From positions 1 to 64,000 of the forward strand of contig NZ_FOVO01000009.1 in assembly GCF_900115195.1 (NCBI RefSeq): a DNA stretch of 64,000 bases, read 5' to 3'. The DNA is from Xenorhabdus japonica. Its GTDB lineage: Bacteria > Pseudomonadota > Gammaproteobacteria > Enterobacterales > Enterobacteriaceae. The number at the start of each line of letters is the position of its first letter. The first letter of the stretch is position 1. Made by a program: the position numbers and the translations under genes. Below, in pieces: positions 27,097 through 37,945 of this stretch. A model generated the notes under the pieces. It ran no database searches, had not been told where the DNA came from, and worked only from the letters and a program-made list of their open reading frames with translations.

Positions 27097-30000
27097 TTAA
27101 ATGTCTTTTTTGCTTGTTATTTCATCAAGCAATGCTTTGCCGACAGATTGAATGCCGGGTTGTTTCATGATGGCAAGATGAGTACCCGTAACATCAATAG
27201 TGGTTAACTGTGATTGTGGAACGACTTTATCCCAGCCAAGACTAACACTATGTTCAGTATCTGCTTCTTGCTCCGTTGCCCTGAATAGGGTGATGTGAGT
27301 ACCCAGAGGGTATACTGATGGTGCATGATAGTTAGCCGCAACAGAGATATTGTGATACAGCAGCAGATGTTGTCTGATATTTTCAGGAGTAATACCATTC
27401 GGTAGCAGATCGTTCTCTTGTGCCAGTATCAATAACGCATTGAAGTCACGTTTAAGCGCCAGTTCATCGATTTCCTTTTGCAAGTTGTCAGGAAGATTGT
27501 CTGGCATGTTTTCCATGAAAAGGATCGTTTCATCAAAAACAAATCCAGCGTCTTTCTCTTCTTGCGTGTAGGTATTTTCATAGCTGGCATGGGTGTCAAG
27601 AAGCCCGACAAGATAAACGGTTTCACCTTCTGTAATCAATTGACAGGCCATTTCATAGGCAATAGATCCCCCGACAGACCAGCCAGCAAGGCAGTAAGGT
27701 CCTTTAATCTGTGCCTGACGGATGCCTTCAACATACCCTTTAGCCCTGTCTTTCAAGCTGATTAGGGTATTCTCTTCTTCCGGTACAACATTGGCGACGA
27801 GTCCATAAATTGGCATTTCTTTGTCGTCAATATAAGGAGCGAGATCGTAAGCATAATCGATGTTGCCCCCGACAGGATGAACCAGAAACAGCGCAGGTTT
27901 GGCATTGTCTTGATGATTATCTTCGTGATTACCTTTGCGATTGTCTTTGCGAATAGTCACTAAATTCGTCTGTTGGATGAGAGCGTTATCTGACTGAATA
28001 AAGGTGACAAATTCACTGATGGTTGGATATGCAAGAAAATCGCGCATTGCAACATTAATCCCCAAGACTTGGCGCAATCGCACAACCATTTGTAAGGTTA
28101 ACAAAGAGTGACCACCCAACTCAAAGAAGTGATCATGGCGCCCGACCCGCCCTACACCTAGGCACTCTTGCCACACTTCAGCCACGATATTCTCCATTTC
28201 TCCGATTGGAGCCTCATATCCTTGCGTGATGATGGCGGACTCATCCGGTGCAGGCAGAGCTTTGCGATCCAGTTTGCCGTTAGCGGACATCGGAAAGGCA
28301 TCCAATATAACAAACGCGCTGGGGAGCATGTTCTCCATCAGGTGTGTGCTCAGTTGTTCGCGCAGTTGGGAGGGAGTGAGAGTAATGTCTGATTGTGGAA
28401 TGACATAAGCGATCAGACGTTTGTCACCACTCTTTTCTTCTCGGGCGATAACGATCGCATCACTGACTCCTTCACAGGTTGCCAGTTGTGCTTCGATTTC
28501 CCCCAATTCAACGCGGAATCCACGGATCTTAATCTGAAAGTCATTACGTCCCAGATACTCAATCATGCCATTAGGCAGCCAGCGTCCCAGATCCCCCGTT
28601 TTGTACATGCGGGCATCTGGCTGTTTGCTGAATGGATCAGCAACAAATTTTTCTGCCGTCAAATCGGGGCGGTTTAAATAACCGCGGGCAACGCCGGCTC
28701 CACCAATATGGATTTCCCCACCTACACCAAGAGGAACAGGTTGTCCGAGCACATCCAGAATATAAATACGCGTATTGGGTAATGGGCGGCCAATCGGAAT
28801 ATTGTTGGCGATATCCAAAGATGATTTGTTATCCAGCGCCAACGTTGTGACGATAACTGTTGTTTCCGTCGGGCCATAAGAATTAATCCAGCGGCAGGAT
28901 TGTGTTTCCGGCATTGATTGCCAACTCAACAAGTGACGCAATTCTGCTTTCTCACCACCGACGATAACAGTGTGCAGATATTGGCCGAAACCACTGCGCC
29001 CTGCCATCATCTCTTGTACCCATTGATGCCAGAAGGCGGTCGGCATATCCATGATAGTAATTTTCTGCTTATTCAACAGGTTGACAAATTCCTCATCCGG
29101 CACACGGATATGAACAGGGCGAAGAACCAACGTTGCACCAGATGCGAGGGTTGGGAATATGTCCGATACCGAAGTATCAAATGCCACGGTTGCAAATTGC
29201 AGGATGCGATCACCCGCCTGAGGTTCACTGGTCTTGCGTTGAGCATGGATAAAGTTTACTACGTTGCAGTGTTCCAGCATGACGCCTTTCGGTTGTCCTG
29301 TGGAGCCGGAAGTATAAATGATATAAGCCAGATGATGTGGCTGGAGCCCTATTTTACTGGCATCAGGGTTATGTACTGGCTGTTTCGCTACGTTATTCTT
29401 ATGGATTTCATCATCCAATAGCCAGACATTCACATCCTGTATCGGCAAACACGCTTGTAAATGTTGTTGAGTCAGCAGTAACACGGGTTGGCTGTCCGAT
29501 AACTGATAGGCCAATCGATCGACAGGATATTCTGGATCGAGAGGAACATAGCCTGCACCTGCTTTGAGAATACCGTACATGCCAATGACCATGTCCAGAC
29601 TGCGATCGACACAGATAGCAATGCGATCATCCGGACGCACACCCGCAATAATCAGTTGGTGTGCCAATTGGTTGGCATGGCGGTTCAGTTCCGCATAACT
29701 CAATTGTGTATCACCAAATACCAGCGCAGTGGCATCCGGCGTACGTTCCGCTTGTTGTTCGAACAGTTGATGGATCAACATATCCTGCTGATAGTCCATC
29801 GCAGTGTCGTTAAAGTCCTCCAATAATTGGTGGCGTTCTGTCAGTGGCAGGATATCGATTGATTGGATTGATTGCTCAGGAGTATGTTGCAGTGCTGTCA
29901 CAATGCCTTTCAGGGCAGCATTGACATAAGCATTGATGCGCACAGGGTCAACTTTCTGGCTGCATTGTGCTGTGAGTTCGAATCCATCATCAAAATCATC

Positions 30001-33000
30001 CACGTCCAGCGATAACGGATAGTTACTACGCTCCCCACTTTCCAGCTCTTGGATGCCTTCCCAGGCTGGTGAGTCGGATTGCGTTTCATCACGTGGACTA
30101 TGGCGGAAATTGAGTAAGCTGTTAAACAATGGCAATGATGCCTGAACACCACTGCAACGCTGGGCAATTGCCAGTGGTGTCTGTTCATGATCCAGCAATT
30201 CGCTCAGGCTCTGGTAGGTTTCCTGTACTACCTGCCCAACTGTGCGCCCTTGTAATTGAATACGAACTGGCAGGGTATTGATAAACATACCGAGCACTTG
30301 AGAAGCACCCATGCCACCCTGTAAACGCCCCAGCAGAACCGTACCAAAAACAACATCATCACGGCCACAGCATTGTGCCAATACTTGTGCCCAAGCCACA
30401 TGGAACACAACCGCTGAACTGATACCTTGCTGGCGGGCGCAATCACGGATCTGCTGTGCCAGTTCGTCATCCAGCGTAAAGATATTTTCCACTATTTTAT
30501 CATGTTCACTGTATTCATCGCGGTTGTTCCCCTGTACATCAAGTAATTCGAATGGCAGGGTTGGCTCTTCCACGTCGCTCAGTAACTGCTCAAAATAGGC
30601 CTTATGTACTTCAATCGGTACTTTACGAGTTTGGGCAATAAAATTGCGGTAAGGCAGAGGAGCCGGCAGACTCTCTTCTTCGCCCAAGATCAGTGTCTGC
30701 ACTTCGCTGAAAATAATTTCCAGTGACAGATGGTCACAGACTAAATGATGATGCAGTAAGCTCAGCCACCATAGATCAGAGTCAGGATCTTTGGCTATAT
30801 GGGCGGCCAATAGTGGCGCTCTGGTAATATCCAACCGTATTGAATCAGGATCGGTAAGACGTTGTAATTGCGTTTCGGCACTTTCTCCGGCTGATAATGT
30901 GACCTCAGTAATCGGCAGCGGCGCATGACGGTAGACAACTTGCACAGGTGCCGGCAGTTCTTGCCAATGGAAAGCGCTGCGCTGAATATCATGGCGATTA
31001 ATCACCTGTTGCAGCGCCTGCAAGAAACTATCCAGTCGTGTCCGGCTGTCGAAGTTCATCAGAATGTTTTCGAGATAGGTATCGCCTTTTTCTTCCAGTA
31101 AATGATGGTACAGAATACCTTCCTGCAATGGCCCAAGTGGATAAATATCCTGAACATTAGTGACACCACCCGGTACGCGGGCAACAATTTGGTCAATTTG
31201 TGCCTGAGTCAATTCCACCAGTGGCAGCATATCCGGGGTAATGTTCTGGCTGCCTTCGCGGATTAGATTAGGTGGAATGGTCAGTGCATCAGCATCTTGA
31301 TCACTATTCTGATTTAAACGGGCGCTCATGGCCACCAGTGTTGGTGCAGAGAAGACAGCGCTGACATCAATCGATAGCCCTTGCTGGCGCAATTGTTCGA
31401 TCAGGCTGACGACCAGCAGTGAATGGCCACCCAGTTCAAAGAAGTTGTCATGGCGTCCGACCTGTTCCAATTCCAAAATAGATTGCCAGACTGCCGCCAG
31501 TTTTTGTTCGATTTCTCCTTGTGGTGCTTCATATTCACGGCTGACGGTGGCAGTACGATCGGGTACAGGCAATGCCTTACGATCCAGTTTTCCGTTGGTG
31601 GACATCGGGAAGGCATCCAGCATGACAAATGCACTGGGCAGCATGTAATCCATCAGGCTGGAACTGAGTTGTTCGCGCAGGTCTGCCGGTTTCAGAGTGA
31701 TGCCGGTTTGTGGGATCACATAAGCGATTAAACGTTTGTCACCGGCTTTTTCCTCACGGGCAATGACTACAACATCTTTAACGCCTTCACAAGCAGCCAG
31801 TTGCGCTTCGATTTCGCCCAACTCAATGCGGAAGCCGCGTATTTTGACCTGAAAATCATTGCGTCCCAGATATTCGATATTACCATCAGGCAGCCAGCGT
31901 CCCAGATCGCCGCTTTTATACAAGCGGGCATCGGCTTTTTTGCTGAATGGGTCAGGTACAAAACGCTCTGCCGTCAGATCCGGACGATTCAAATAACCGC
32001 GGGCAACACCGTTACCTCCAATATGAATTTCTCCGCTGACGCCAATGGGGGCAAGTTGCCCTGATTTATCCAGAATATAGATTTGAGTATTGGCGTGTGG
32101 ATGACCAATCGGAATGGTGTCGGTGATGGGGTAGGTATTATCACTTAAAATCAGATTCGTGGCCGTAACGGTGGTTTCAGTCGGGCCATAAGAGTTGATC
32201 CAACGGCAGCGCTGTGTCTCTGGCAGAGATTGCCAACTTACTAAATGACGAGATTCTGCTTTCTCACCGCCAACAATGACCGTATTCAGGTAAGGGCTAA
32301 AACCCATGCGATCGGCTTTCATTTCCTGTATCCATTGATGCCAGAAAGCCGTCGGCACATCTATGATGGTGATCTTATGCAGGTTTAGAAAGTCGATAAA
32401 CTCTGCATTTGGTACACGGATATGTGCAGGGCGCAGGACTAAAGTCGCTCCCGAAGCCAGTGTCGGGAAAATATCAGACACTGAAGTATCAAACGCAACG
32501 GTTGCAAATTGCAGGATGCGCTCGCCTAATTTAGGTTCGCTTATCTGGTGCTGGGCATGGATAAAGCTTGCCACATTGCGGTGTTCCAGCATCACGCCCT
32601 TAGGCATTCCGGTAGAGCCGGAAGTATAGATGATATAGGCCAGATGATGCGGTTCAAGTCCCAATTGGTGAATATCCGGATTATGGGCTGGTTGTTTTGC
32701 CACGTTATTCCGGTGATCTTCATCATCCAGTAACCAAATGGATATATTGTGTGTTGGCAAAAGCCCCTGCAAATGTTGCTGAGTGAGCAATAATGCTGGC
32801 TTGCTGTCCGACAGTTGATAGGCCAGACGTTCGGCAGGATATTCTGGATCGAGCGGAACATATCCTGCACCGGCTTTGAGAATACCGTATATACCAATGA
32901 TCATATCCAGACTGCGGTCGACACAAATTGCCACGCGATCATCCGGACGCACGCCGGACGCAATAAGCTGGTGGGCCAGTTGATTGGCGTGGTGGTTCAG

Positions 33001-36000
33001 TTCGGCATAGCTCAGTTCGTTTTCGCCAAATACCAACGCAATAGCATCCGGTGTGCTCTCTGCCTGTTGTTCGAATAGTTGGTGAATTAAGACGTTTTGC
33101 GGATGATCGACGGCGGTATCATTAAACGTTTCCAGCAATTGGGTGCGTTCAGTCAGAGACAAAATGTCGATTGACTCAATGGCCTGTTCAGGTGCATGTT
33201 GCAGGGCAGCGACAATTCCTTCCAGAGCTGTATTCATATAGGCATTGATACGAGCCGGATTAATTTGCTGGCTGCATTGCGCAGTAAGCGAAAATCCGTC
33301 ATCAAAATCGTCCACATCTAGTGCCAAGGGATAGTTACTGCGCTCTTCACTTTCCAGTTCGTCAATGCCTTCCCAGGCAATTGAGGCTGCTTGTTCATCT
33401 TCACGCGGATTATGGCGGAAGTTAAGCAGGCTGTTAAACAGTGGCAATGGTGCCTGAATAGCACTGCAACGTTGAGCAATAGCCAGAGGCGCCTGCTCAT
33501 GTTCAAGAAGTGTACTTAACTGCTGATAAGTTTCCTGTACGGCCTGTTTAACAGTACGTGCCTGTAATTTAACGCGGATAGGCAAGGTATTGATAAACAT
33601 ACCGAGCACTTCGGAAGCGCCAATCCCACCTTGTAGCCGTCCCAACAGAACCGTGCCGAATACGACGTCGTCTCGTCCACTGCATCGCGCCAGTACTTGT
33701 GCCCACGCGACATGGAACAGTACGGCAGAACTCATGCCCAACTGACGGGCGCAATCGCGGAGATTGTGAGCCAGTTTGCTATCCAGCGTGAAAACGTTTT
33801 CCTCTATCTCATTGAGGCTGTTACCTTGTACATTAAGTAACCCGAATGGCAAGGTGGGCTCTTCCATGTCTCCCAATAATTCGCGGAAATAGTTTTGATG
33901 AACCTCCAACGGCACATTGCGGATCTGCGCGATAAAGTTTCGGTAAGGCAGTGGTGTTGGTAGATTATTGCTTTCCCCCAAAAGCAGGGTTTGTATTTCT
34001 CTGAATATCATATCCAGTGATATGTGATCACAAACTAAATGATGATACTGCAAGGAAAGCAGCCACTTGTCAGAAGATGGATCTTTAGCAATATGAGCTG
34101 CTAACAGTGGAGCTTTGGTAATATCCATCCGTATTGAACGGGGATCGGTAAGGCGACGCAACTGTGCTTCCGGGGTTTCTATTGTGGATTCGTCTGTCGA
34201 TTCTGCCGATAAAGTAAGTTCGATAATAGGCAGCGGGGCATGACGAAAGACAACCTGTACGGGTTTAAGAAGTTCTTTCCAATAAACGGCACTGCGCAGG
34301 ATATCGTGTCGGTCGATGACTTGCTGGAGTGCCTGCAAGAAACCATCCAACCGTGTCCGGCTGTCGAAAATCATCAAATGGTTATCCAGATAGAGATCAC
34401 CTTCAGTTTCCAGCAAATGGTGGAACAGGATGCCTTCCTGCAATGGTCCCAATGGATAAATGTCCTGAACGTTGGGAATACCGCCCGTTACATGGGAAAC
34501 AATCTGGTCTATCTGGTTTTGAGCCAATTCCACCAACGGCAACATATCTGGCGTAATAACGGTACTGTCTTCTTTAATCAGGTTAGGTGGGACTTCCTGT
34601 ATGATGGTGGTTTGATCGCTATTATGGCTGATAAGTGCACTCATTGCGGATAATGTTGGTGTAGAGAATACCGCACTGACATCAAGGGACAAATTGTGTT
34701 GGCGTAGTTGCTCAATCAGGTTGACCACTAACAATGAATGTCCGCCCAGCTCAAAGAAATTGTCTTGGCGCCCGACTTGTTCCAAATTCAGCAGAGATTG
34801 CCAGATTTCTGCCAGTATTTGCTCGGTTTCTCCTTGTGGTGCTTCGTACTCGCGGCTGACGATAGCAGAATGATCAGGCGCCGGCAGCGCTTTGCGATCC
34901 AGCTTGCCGTTAGCGGACATCGGGAAGGCATCCAGTATGACAAATGCACTGGGCAGCATATGATCCATCAATCGGGTACTCAGTTGCTTACGTAATTCAG
35001 CAGGGCTGAGTGTAACCCCCGTTTGTGGGATCAGATAAGCGACCAGACGTTTGTCACCTATACCTTCTTCACGGGCGATGACCACGGCATCGCTGACACC
35101 TTCGCAGTCTGCCAGTTGCGTCTCAATTTCTCCCAACTCAATGCGGAAGCCGCGTATCTTGACTTGAAAATCGTTGCGCCCCAGATATTCAATCATGCCA
35201 TTGGGCAGCCAGCGCCCCAGATCGCCGGTTTTGTACATGCGTGCATCTGCTTGTTCGCTGAACAGATGTGTGCTGAATGGATCAGCAACAAATTTCTCTG
35301 CTGTCAAATCGGCGCGGTTCAGATAACCACGGGCAACACCTGCGCCAGCAATATGGATTTCGCCACTGACACCGATAGGAACGGGCTGGCCGTGAGTATC
35401 CAGAATATAAATTCGGGTATTGATCAATGGATAACCAATCGGGATAACACCTTCGAGATGCAGTGGATTTTTGCTATCCAGCTTCAATGTCGTGGCAATA
35501 ACGGTGGTTTCCGTCGGGCCATAAGAGTTAATCCAGCGGCAGGAGTGGGTTTCCGGACTGGACAGCCAGTTCATTAAATGGCGGTATTCCGCTTTTTCGC
35601 CGCCCACAATGATGGTGTGCAGGTAAGGGCTGAAACCACTGCGACCCGCCATCATTTCCTGCACCCAATGGTGCCAGAAGGCGGTTGGCATATCCATGAT
35701 GGTGATTTTCTGCTCACGCAGGAAAGTGACAAAAGTGATATCGGGTATTCTGACGTGAGGTGGACGCAGAACCAGTGTCGCTCCCGATGCAAGGGTAGGG
35801 AAAATATCAGACACTGAGGTATCAAATGCCACGGTTGCAAATTGCAGGATGCGATCACCCAATTTAGGTTCACTGGTTTGGTGCTGGGCGTGAATAAAAT
35901 TCACCACGTTGCGGTGTTCCAGCATCACGCCTTTAGGTTGTCCGGTAGAGCCGGAAGTGTAGATGATATAAGCCAGATGGTGAGGCTCAAGTCCCAATTG

Positions 36001-37941
36001 GTTGGTATCAGGATTATAGGCTGGCTGTTTTGCCACGCTATCCCGATTATTTTGGTCATCCAGCAGCCAGACAGGGGTGTCCTGTATTGGCAGGCGTGCT
36101 TGTAAATGTTGCTGAGTCAGCAATAACACTGGTTTGCTGTCCGACAATTGGTAGGCCAGACGTTCGACAGGGTATTCCGGATCAAGTGGAATATAACCTG
36201 CACCTGCTTTGAGGATGCCGTACATGCCAATAATCATATCCGGGCTGCGATCAGCACAGATTGCAATAGGATCATCAGGGCGCACGCCGGACGCAATTAA
36301 CTGATGAGCCAATTGATTGGCATGCTGGTTCAGTTCCGTATAACTGAGCTGGCTATCGCCAAACACTAACGCGATGGCATCAGGTGTCTGTTCTGCTTGT
36401 TGCTCGAACAGTTGGTGGATCAGCATCTCTTGTGGATAAGCCAGCGCTGTATTGTTGAAATCCACCAATAATTGGTTGCGTTGTTGCGCTTGCAGCAACG
36501 GTAAATCTTCCACTCGCAGAGAATCATCTTCAACCATTGCTGTCAGAAGGGTTTGCAGGTAATTGGCGATGCGTTCAACGCTGGCATGATCAAACAAATC
36601 ACTGGAATATTCCAAGTCGCCCACTATGCCATTTTCAGTATCATTCATGGAGAGAGACAGATCGAAATGCGAACTGTTTTCGATCAGGTTGATTTCACTG
36701 ATAGTGGCATCCGGCAACTCTATACTTTGCTGTCCCGGTGTATTATCCACTGACATCATGACCTGAAAAATCGGGCTATGGCTGAGACTGCGCGGTGGCT
36801 TCAATGCCTCAACCAACTGTTCGAACGGTAAATCTTGATGTTCATAGGCTTTCAGAGCATGGGTTTTAATTCGGGTCAGCAAAGTGCTGACCGTTGGATT
36901 GTCATCTAATTGAACCCGAAGAGCCAGTGTGTTGACAAAAAATCCAATCAACGGCTCCAATTCGCGGTATTGCCGATTGGCTACCGGTGTGCCTATCACC
37001 AAGTCCTTCTGACCGCTGAGGCGGGAAAGCAAGGTGGCCCATCCCGCCATCAGGGTCATAAACAATGTTGTCCCGTGGCGCTGACTGAGGCGTTTTAATC
37101 CGGCACTTAATTCTACTGGCAGGGCGATATCAACATGTCCTCCCGTGTAACTTTGTTTCTCTGGACGTGGCCTGTCAGTCGGCAGTTCCAAAAGTGCGGG
37201 AGCACCCTGTAACGCCTCACGCCAGAAATTCACTTGTTTTTCCAGCGTTTCTCCCTGCAACCACTCTCTTTGCCAGAGAGCATAGTCAGCATACTGGAGC
37301 GTCAGGGCGGGCAGGGGATCATTCTGCCCTGTACTGAATGCATGATAAAGCGTAGAAAGTTCGTGCATCAGGATATTGAGAGACCAACCATCAGAAATAA
37401 TATGATGCTGGGTTAACAGCAGGATATGTTCATTTTTCGCCAGTCGCAGCAGATGGCCCCTGATTAAGGGGCCTCGTGCGAAATTAAATGGCTGACTGGT
37501 TTCGCTCTGAGCTGTTTTTCCAATAATGGTTTGTTGCTCTTCCTCTGGTAAATGGCTGAGATCTTCCACCGCCAAAGAGAAACCGATATTTGGATCGCCA
37601 ATGATTTGCTGCGTTTGGCCTTCTACCATCTGGATGGTAGTACGCAGAATTTCATGACGAGCGACAATGCTGTCCAGCGCGGTTTGGAGTGCGTCCAGAT
37701 TCAGATAGCCTTGCAGGTGCAACCCTCCCGGAATGTGATATGCCGTTTGAGCTGCCGGATCTAACTGCGCCAAGAACCACAAGCGTTGCTGTGCCCAAGA
37801 GAGAGGAAGAATTTGCTGATCAGCGCTTCTCGGCATAATCTGCCTTTTTCCCCCGGCCTGACTATTTTTCATGCGTTCTTTAATTTTTTTCTGGAGTACC
37901 GCTTGTCTTAATTCAAGTAGGCTTAGTTCTTTGTTACTCAT
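27097..37941 (-). CDS. paxC: PAX lipopeptide NRPS PaxC: three modules plus thioesterase
   Basis: The 3614-residue synthetase reads C-A-T, C/E-A-T, C/E-A-T, TE. Approximate limits: C 30-475 (HHIISDG near 178), A 505-1030, T Ser near 1068; dual C/E 1150-1590, A 1618-2130, T near 2172; dual C/E 2255-2690, A 2720-3235, T near 3278; TE 3340-3614 with GWSVGG (Ser near 3421) and His in GTHLAIMKQ. Both dual domains carry HHLLETEGD or HHLLEEKGD and an HHLVCDH core. My manual specificity readings are DTSMIVSVIK, DTSIVVSVTK and DTSMVVSVIK; Lys is inferred from the locus, not from the code. It adds residues 5-7 and releases, probably cyclises, the peptide. ATG 37941 follows the paxB stop by 4 nt, its GGAG lying in the last paxB codons. 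The N-terminus is a charged helical docking region. Confidence 0.9.
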   Translation of the reverse strand: MSNKELSLLELRQAVLQKKIKERMKNSQAGGKRQIMPRSADQQILPLSWAQQRLWFLAQLDPAAQTAYHIPGGLHLQGYLNLDALQTALDSIVARHEILRTTIQMVEGQTQQIIGDPNIGFSLAVEDLSHLPEEEQQTIIGKTAQSETSQPFNFARGPLIRGHLLRLAKNEHILLLTQHHIISDGWSLNILMHELSTLYHAFSTGQNDPLPALTLQYADYALWQREWLQGETLEKQVNFWREALQGAPALLELPTDRPRPEKQSYTGGHVDIALPVELSAGLKRLSQRHGTTLFMTLMAGWATLLSRLSGQKDLVIGTPVANRQYRELEPLIGFFVNTLALRVQLDDNPTVSTLLTRIKTHALKAYEHQDLPFEQLVEALKPPRSLSHSPIFQVMMSVDNTPGQQSIELPDATISEINLIENSSHFDLSLSMNDTENGIVGDLEYSSDLFDHASVERIANYLQTLLTAMVEDDSLRVEDLPLLQAQQRNQLLVDFNNTALAYPQEMLIHQLFEQQAEQTPDAIALVFGDSQLSYTELNQHANQLAHQLIASGVRPDDPIAICADRSPDMIIGMYGILKAGAGYIPLDPEYPVERLAYQLSDSKPVLLLTQQHLQARLPIQDTPVWLLDDQNNRDSVAKQPAYNPDTNQLGLEPHHLAYIIYTSGSTGQPKGVMLEHRNVVNFIHAQHQTSEPKLGDRILQFATVAFDTSVSDIFPTLASGATLVLRPPHVRIPDITFVTFLREQKITIMDMPTAFWHHWVQEMMAGRSGFSPYLHTIIVGGEKAEYRHLMNWLSSPETHSCRWINSYGPTETTVIATTLKLDSKNPLHLEGVIPIGYPLINTRIYILDTHGQPVPIGVSGEIHIAGAGVARGYLNRADLTAEKFVADPFSTHLFSEQADARMYKTGDLGRWLPNGMIEYLGRNDFQVKIRGFRIELGEIETQLADCEGVSDAVVIAREEGIGDKRLVAYLIPQTGVTLSPAELRKQLSTRLMDHMLPSAFVILDAFPMSANGKLDRKALPAPDHSAIVSREYEAPQGETEQILAEIWQSLLNLEQVGRQDNFFELGGHSLLVVNLIEQLRQHNLSLDVSAVFSTPTLSAMSALISHNSDQTTIIQEVPPNLIKEDSTVITPDMLPLVELAQNQIDQIVSHVTGGIPNVQDIYPLGPLQEGILFHHLLETEGDLYLDNHLMIFDSRTRLDGFLQALQQVIDRHDILRSAVYWKELLKPVQVVFRHAPLPIIELTLSAESTDESTIETPEAQLRRLTDPRSIRMDITKAPLLAAHIAKDPSSDKWLLSLQYHHLVCDHISLDMIFREIQTLLLGESNNLPTPLPYRNFIAQIRNVPLEVHQNYFRELLGDMEEPTLPFGLLNVQGNSLNEIEENVFTLDSKLAHNLRDCARQLGMSSAVLFHVAWAQVLARCSGRDDVVFGTVLLGRLQGGIGASEVLGMFINTLPIRVKLQARTVKQAVQETYQQLSTLLEHEQAPLAIAQRCSAIQAPLPLFNSLLNFRHNPREDEQAASIAWEGIDELESEERSNYPLALDVDDFDDGFSLTAQCSQQINPARINAYMNTALEGIVAALQHAPEQAIESIDILSLTERTQLLETFNDTAVDHPQNVLIHQLFEQQAESTPDAIALVFGENELSYAELNHHANQLAHQLIASGVRPDDRVAICVDRSLDMIIGIYGILKAGAGYVPLDPEYPAERLAYQLSDSKPALLLTQQHLQGLLPTHNISIWLLDDEDHRNNVAKQPAHNPDIHQLGLEPHHLAYIIYTSGSTGMPKGVMLEHRNVASFIHAQHQISEPKLGERILQFATVAFDTSVSDIFPTLASGATLVLRPAHIRVPNAEFIDFLNLHKITIIDVPTAFWHQWIQEMKADRMGFSPYLNTVIVGGEKAESRHLVSWQSLPETQRCRWINSYGPTETTVTATNLILSDNTYPITDTIPIGHPHANTQIYILDKSGQLAPIGVSGEIHIGGNGVARGYLNRPDLTAERFVPDPFSKKADARLYKSGDLGRWLPDGNIEYLGRNDFQVKIRGFRIELGEIEAQLAACEGVKDVVVIAREEKAGDKRLIAYVIPQTGITLKPADLREQLSSSLMDYMLPSAFVMLDAFPMSTNGKLDRKALPVPDRTATVSREYEAPQGEIEQKLAAVWQSILELEQVGRHDNFFELGGHSLLVVSLIEQLRQQGLSIDVSAVFSAPTLVAMSARLNQNSDQDADALTIPPNLIREGSQNITPDMLPLVELTQAQIDQIVARVPGGVTNVQDIYPLGPLQEGILYHHLLEEKGDTYLENILMNFDSRTRLDSFLQALQQVINRHDIQRSAFHWQELPAPVQVVYRHAPLPITEVTLSAGESAETQLQRLTDPDSIRLDITRAPLLAAHIAKDPDSDLWWLSLLHHHLVCDHLSLEIIFSEVQTLILGEEESLPAPLPYRNFIAQTRKVPIEVHKAYFEQLLSDVEEPTLPFELLDVQGNNRDEYSEHDKIVENIFTLDDELAQQIRDCARQQGISSAVVFHVAWAQVLAQCCGRDDVVFGTVLLGRLQGGMGASQVLGMFINTLPVRIQLQGRTVGQVVQETYQSLSELLDHEQTPLAIAQRCSGVQASLPLFNSLLNFRHSPRDETQSDSPAWEGIQELESGERSNYPLSLDVDDFDDGFELTAQCSQKVDPVRINAYVNAALKGIVTALQHTPEQSIQSIDILPLTERHQLLEDFNDTAMDYQQDMLIHQLFEQQAERTPDATALVFGDTQLSYAELNRHANQLAHQLIIAGVRPDDRIAICVDRSLDMVIGMYGILKAGAGYVPLDPEYPVDRLAYQLSDSQPVLLLTQQHLQACLPIQDVNVWLLDDEIHKNNVAKQPVHNPDASKIGLQPHHLAYIIYTSGSTGQPKGVMLEHCNVVNFIHAQRKTSEPQAGDRILQFATVAFDTSVSDIFPTLASGATLVLRPVHIRVPDEEFVNLLNKQKITIMDMPTAFWHQWVQEMMAGRSGFGQYLHTVIVGGEKAELRHLLSWQSMPETQSCRWINSYGPTETTVIVTTLALDNKSSLDIANNIPIGRPLPNTRIYILDVLGQPVPLGVGGEIHIGGAGVARGYLNRPDLTAEKFVADPFSKQPDARMYKTGDLGRWLPNGMIEYLGRNDFQIKIRGFRVELGEIEAQLATCEGVSDAIVIAREEKSGDKRLIAYVIPQSDITLTPSQLREQLSTHLMENMLPSAFVILDAFPMSANGKLDRKALPAPDESAIITQGYEAPIGEMENIVAEVWQECLGVGRVGRHDHFFELGGHSLLTLQMVVRLRQVLGINVAMRDFLAYPTISEFVTFIQSDNALIQQTNLVTIRKDNRKGNHEDNHQDNAKPALFLVHPVGGNIDYAYDLAPYIDDKEMPIYGLVANVVPEEENTLISLKDRAKGYVEGIRQAQIKGPYCLAGWSVGGSIAYEMACQLITEGETVYLVGLLDTHASYENTYTQEEKDAGFVFDETILFMENMPDNLPDNLQKEIDELALKRDFNALLILAQENDLLPNGITPENIRQHLLLYHNISVAANYHAPSVYPLGTHITLFRATEQEADTEHSVSLGWDKVVPQSQLTTIDVTGTHLAIMKQPGIQSVGKALLDEITSKKDI

Positions 37942-37945
37942 TTAA

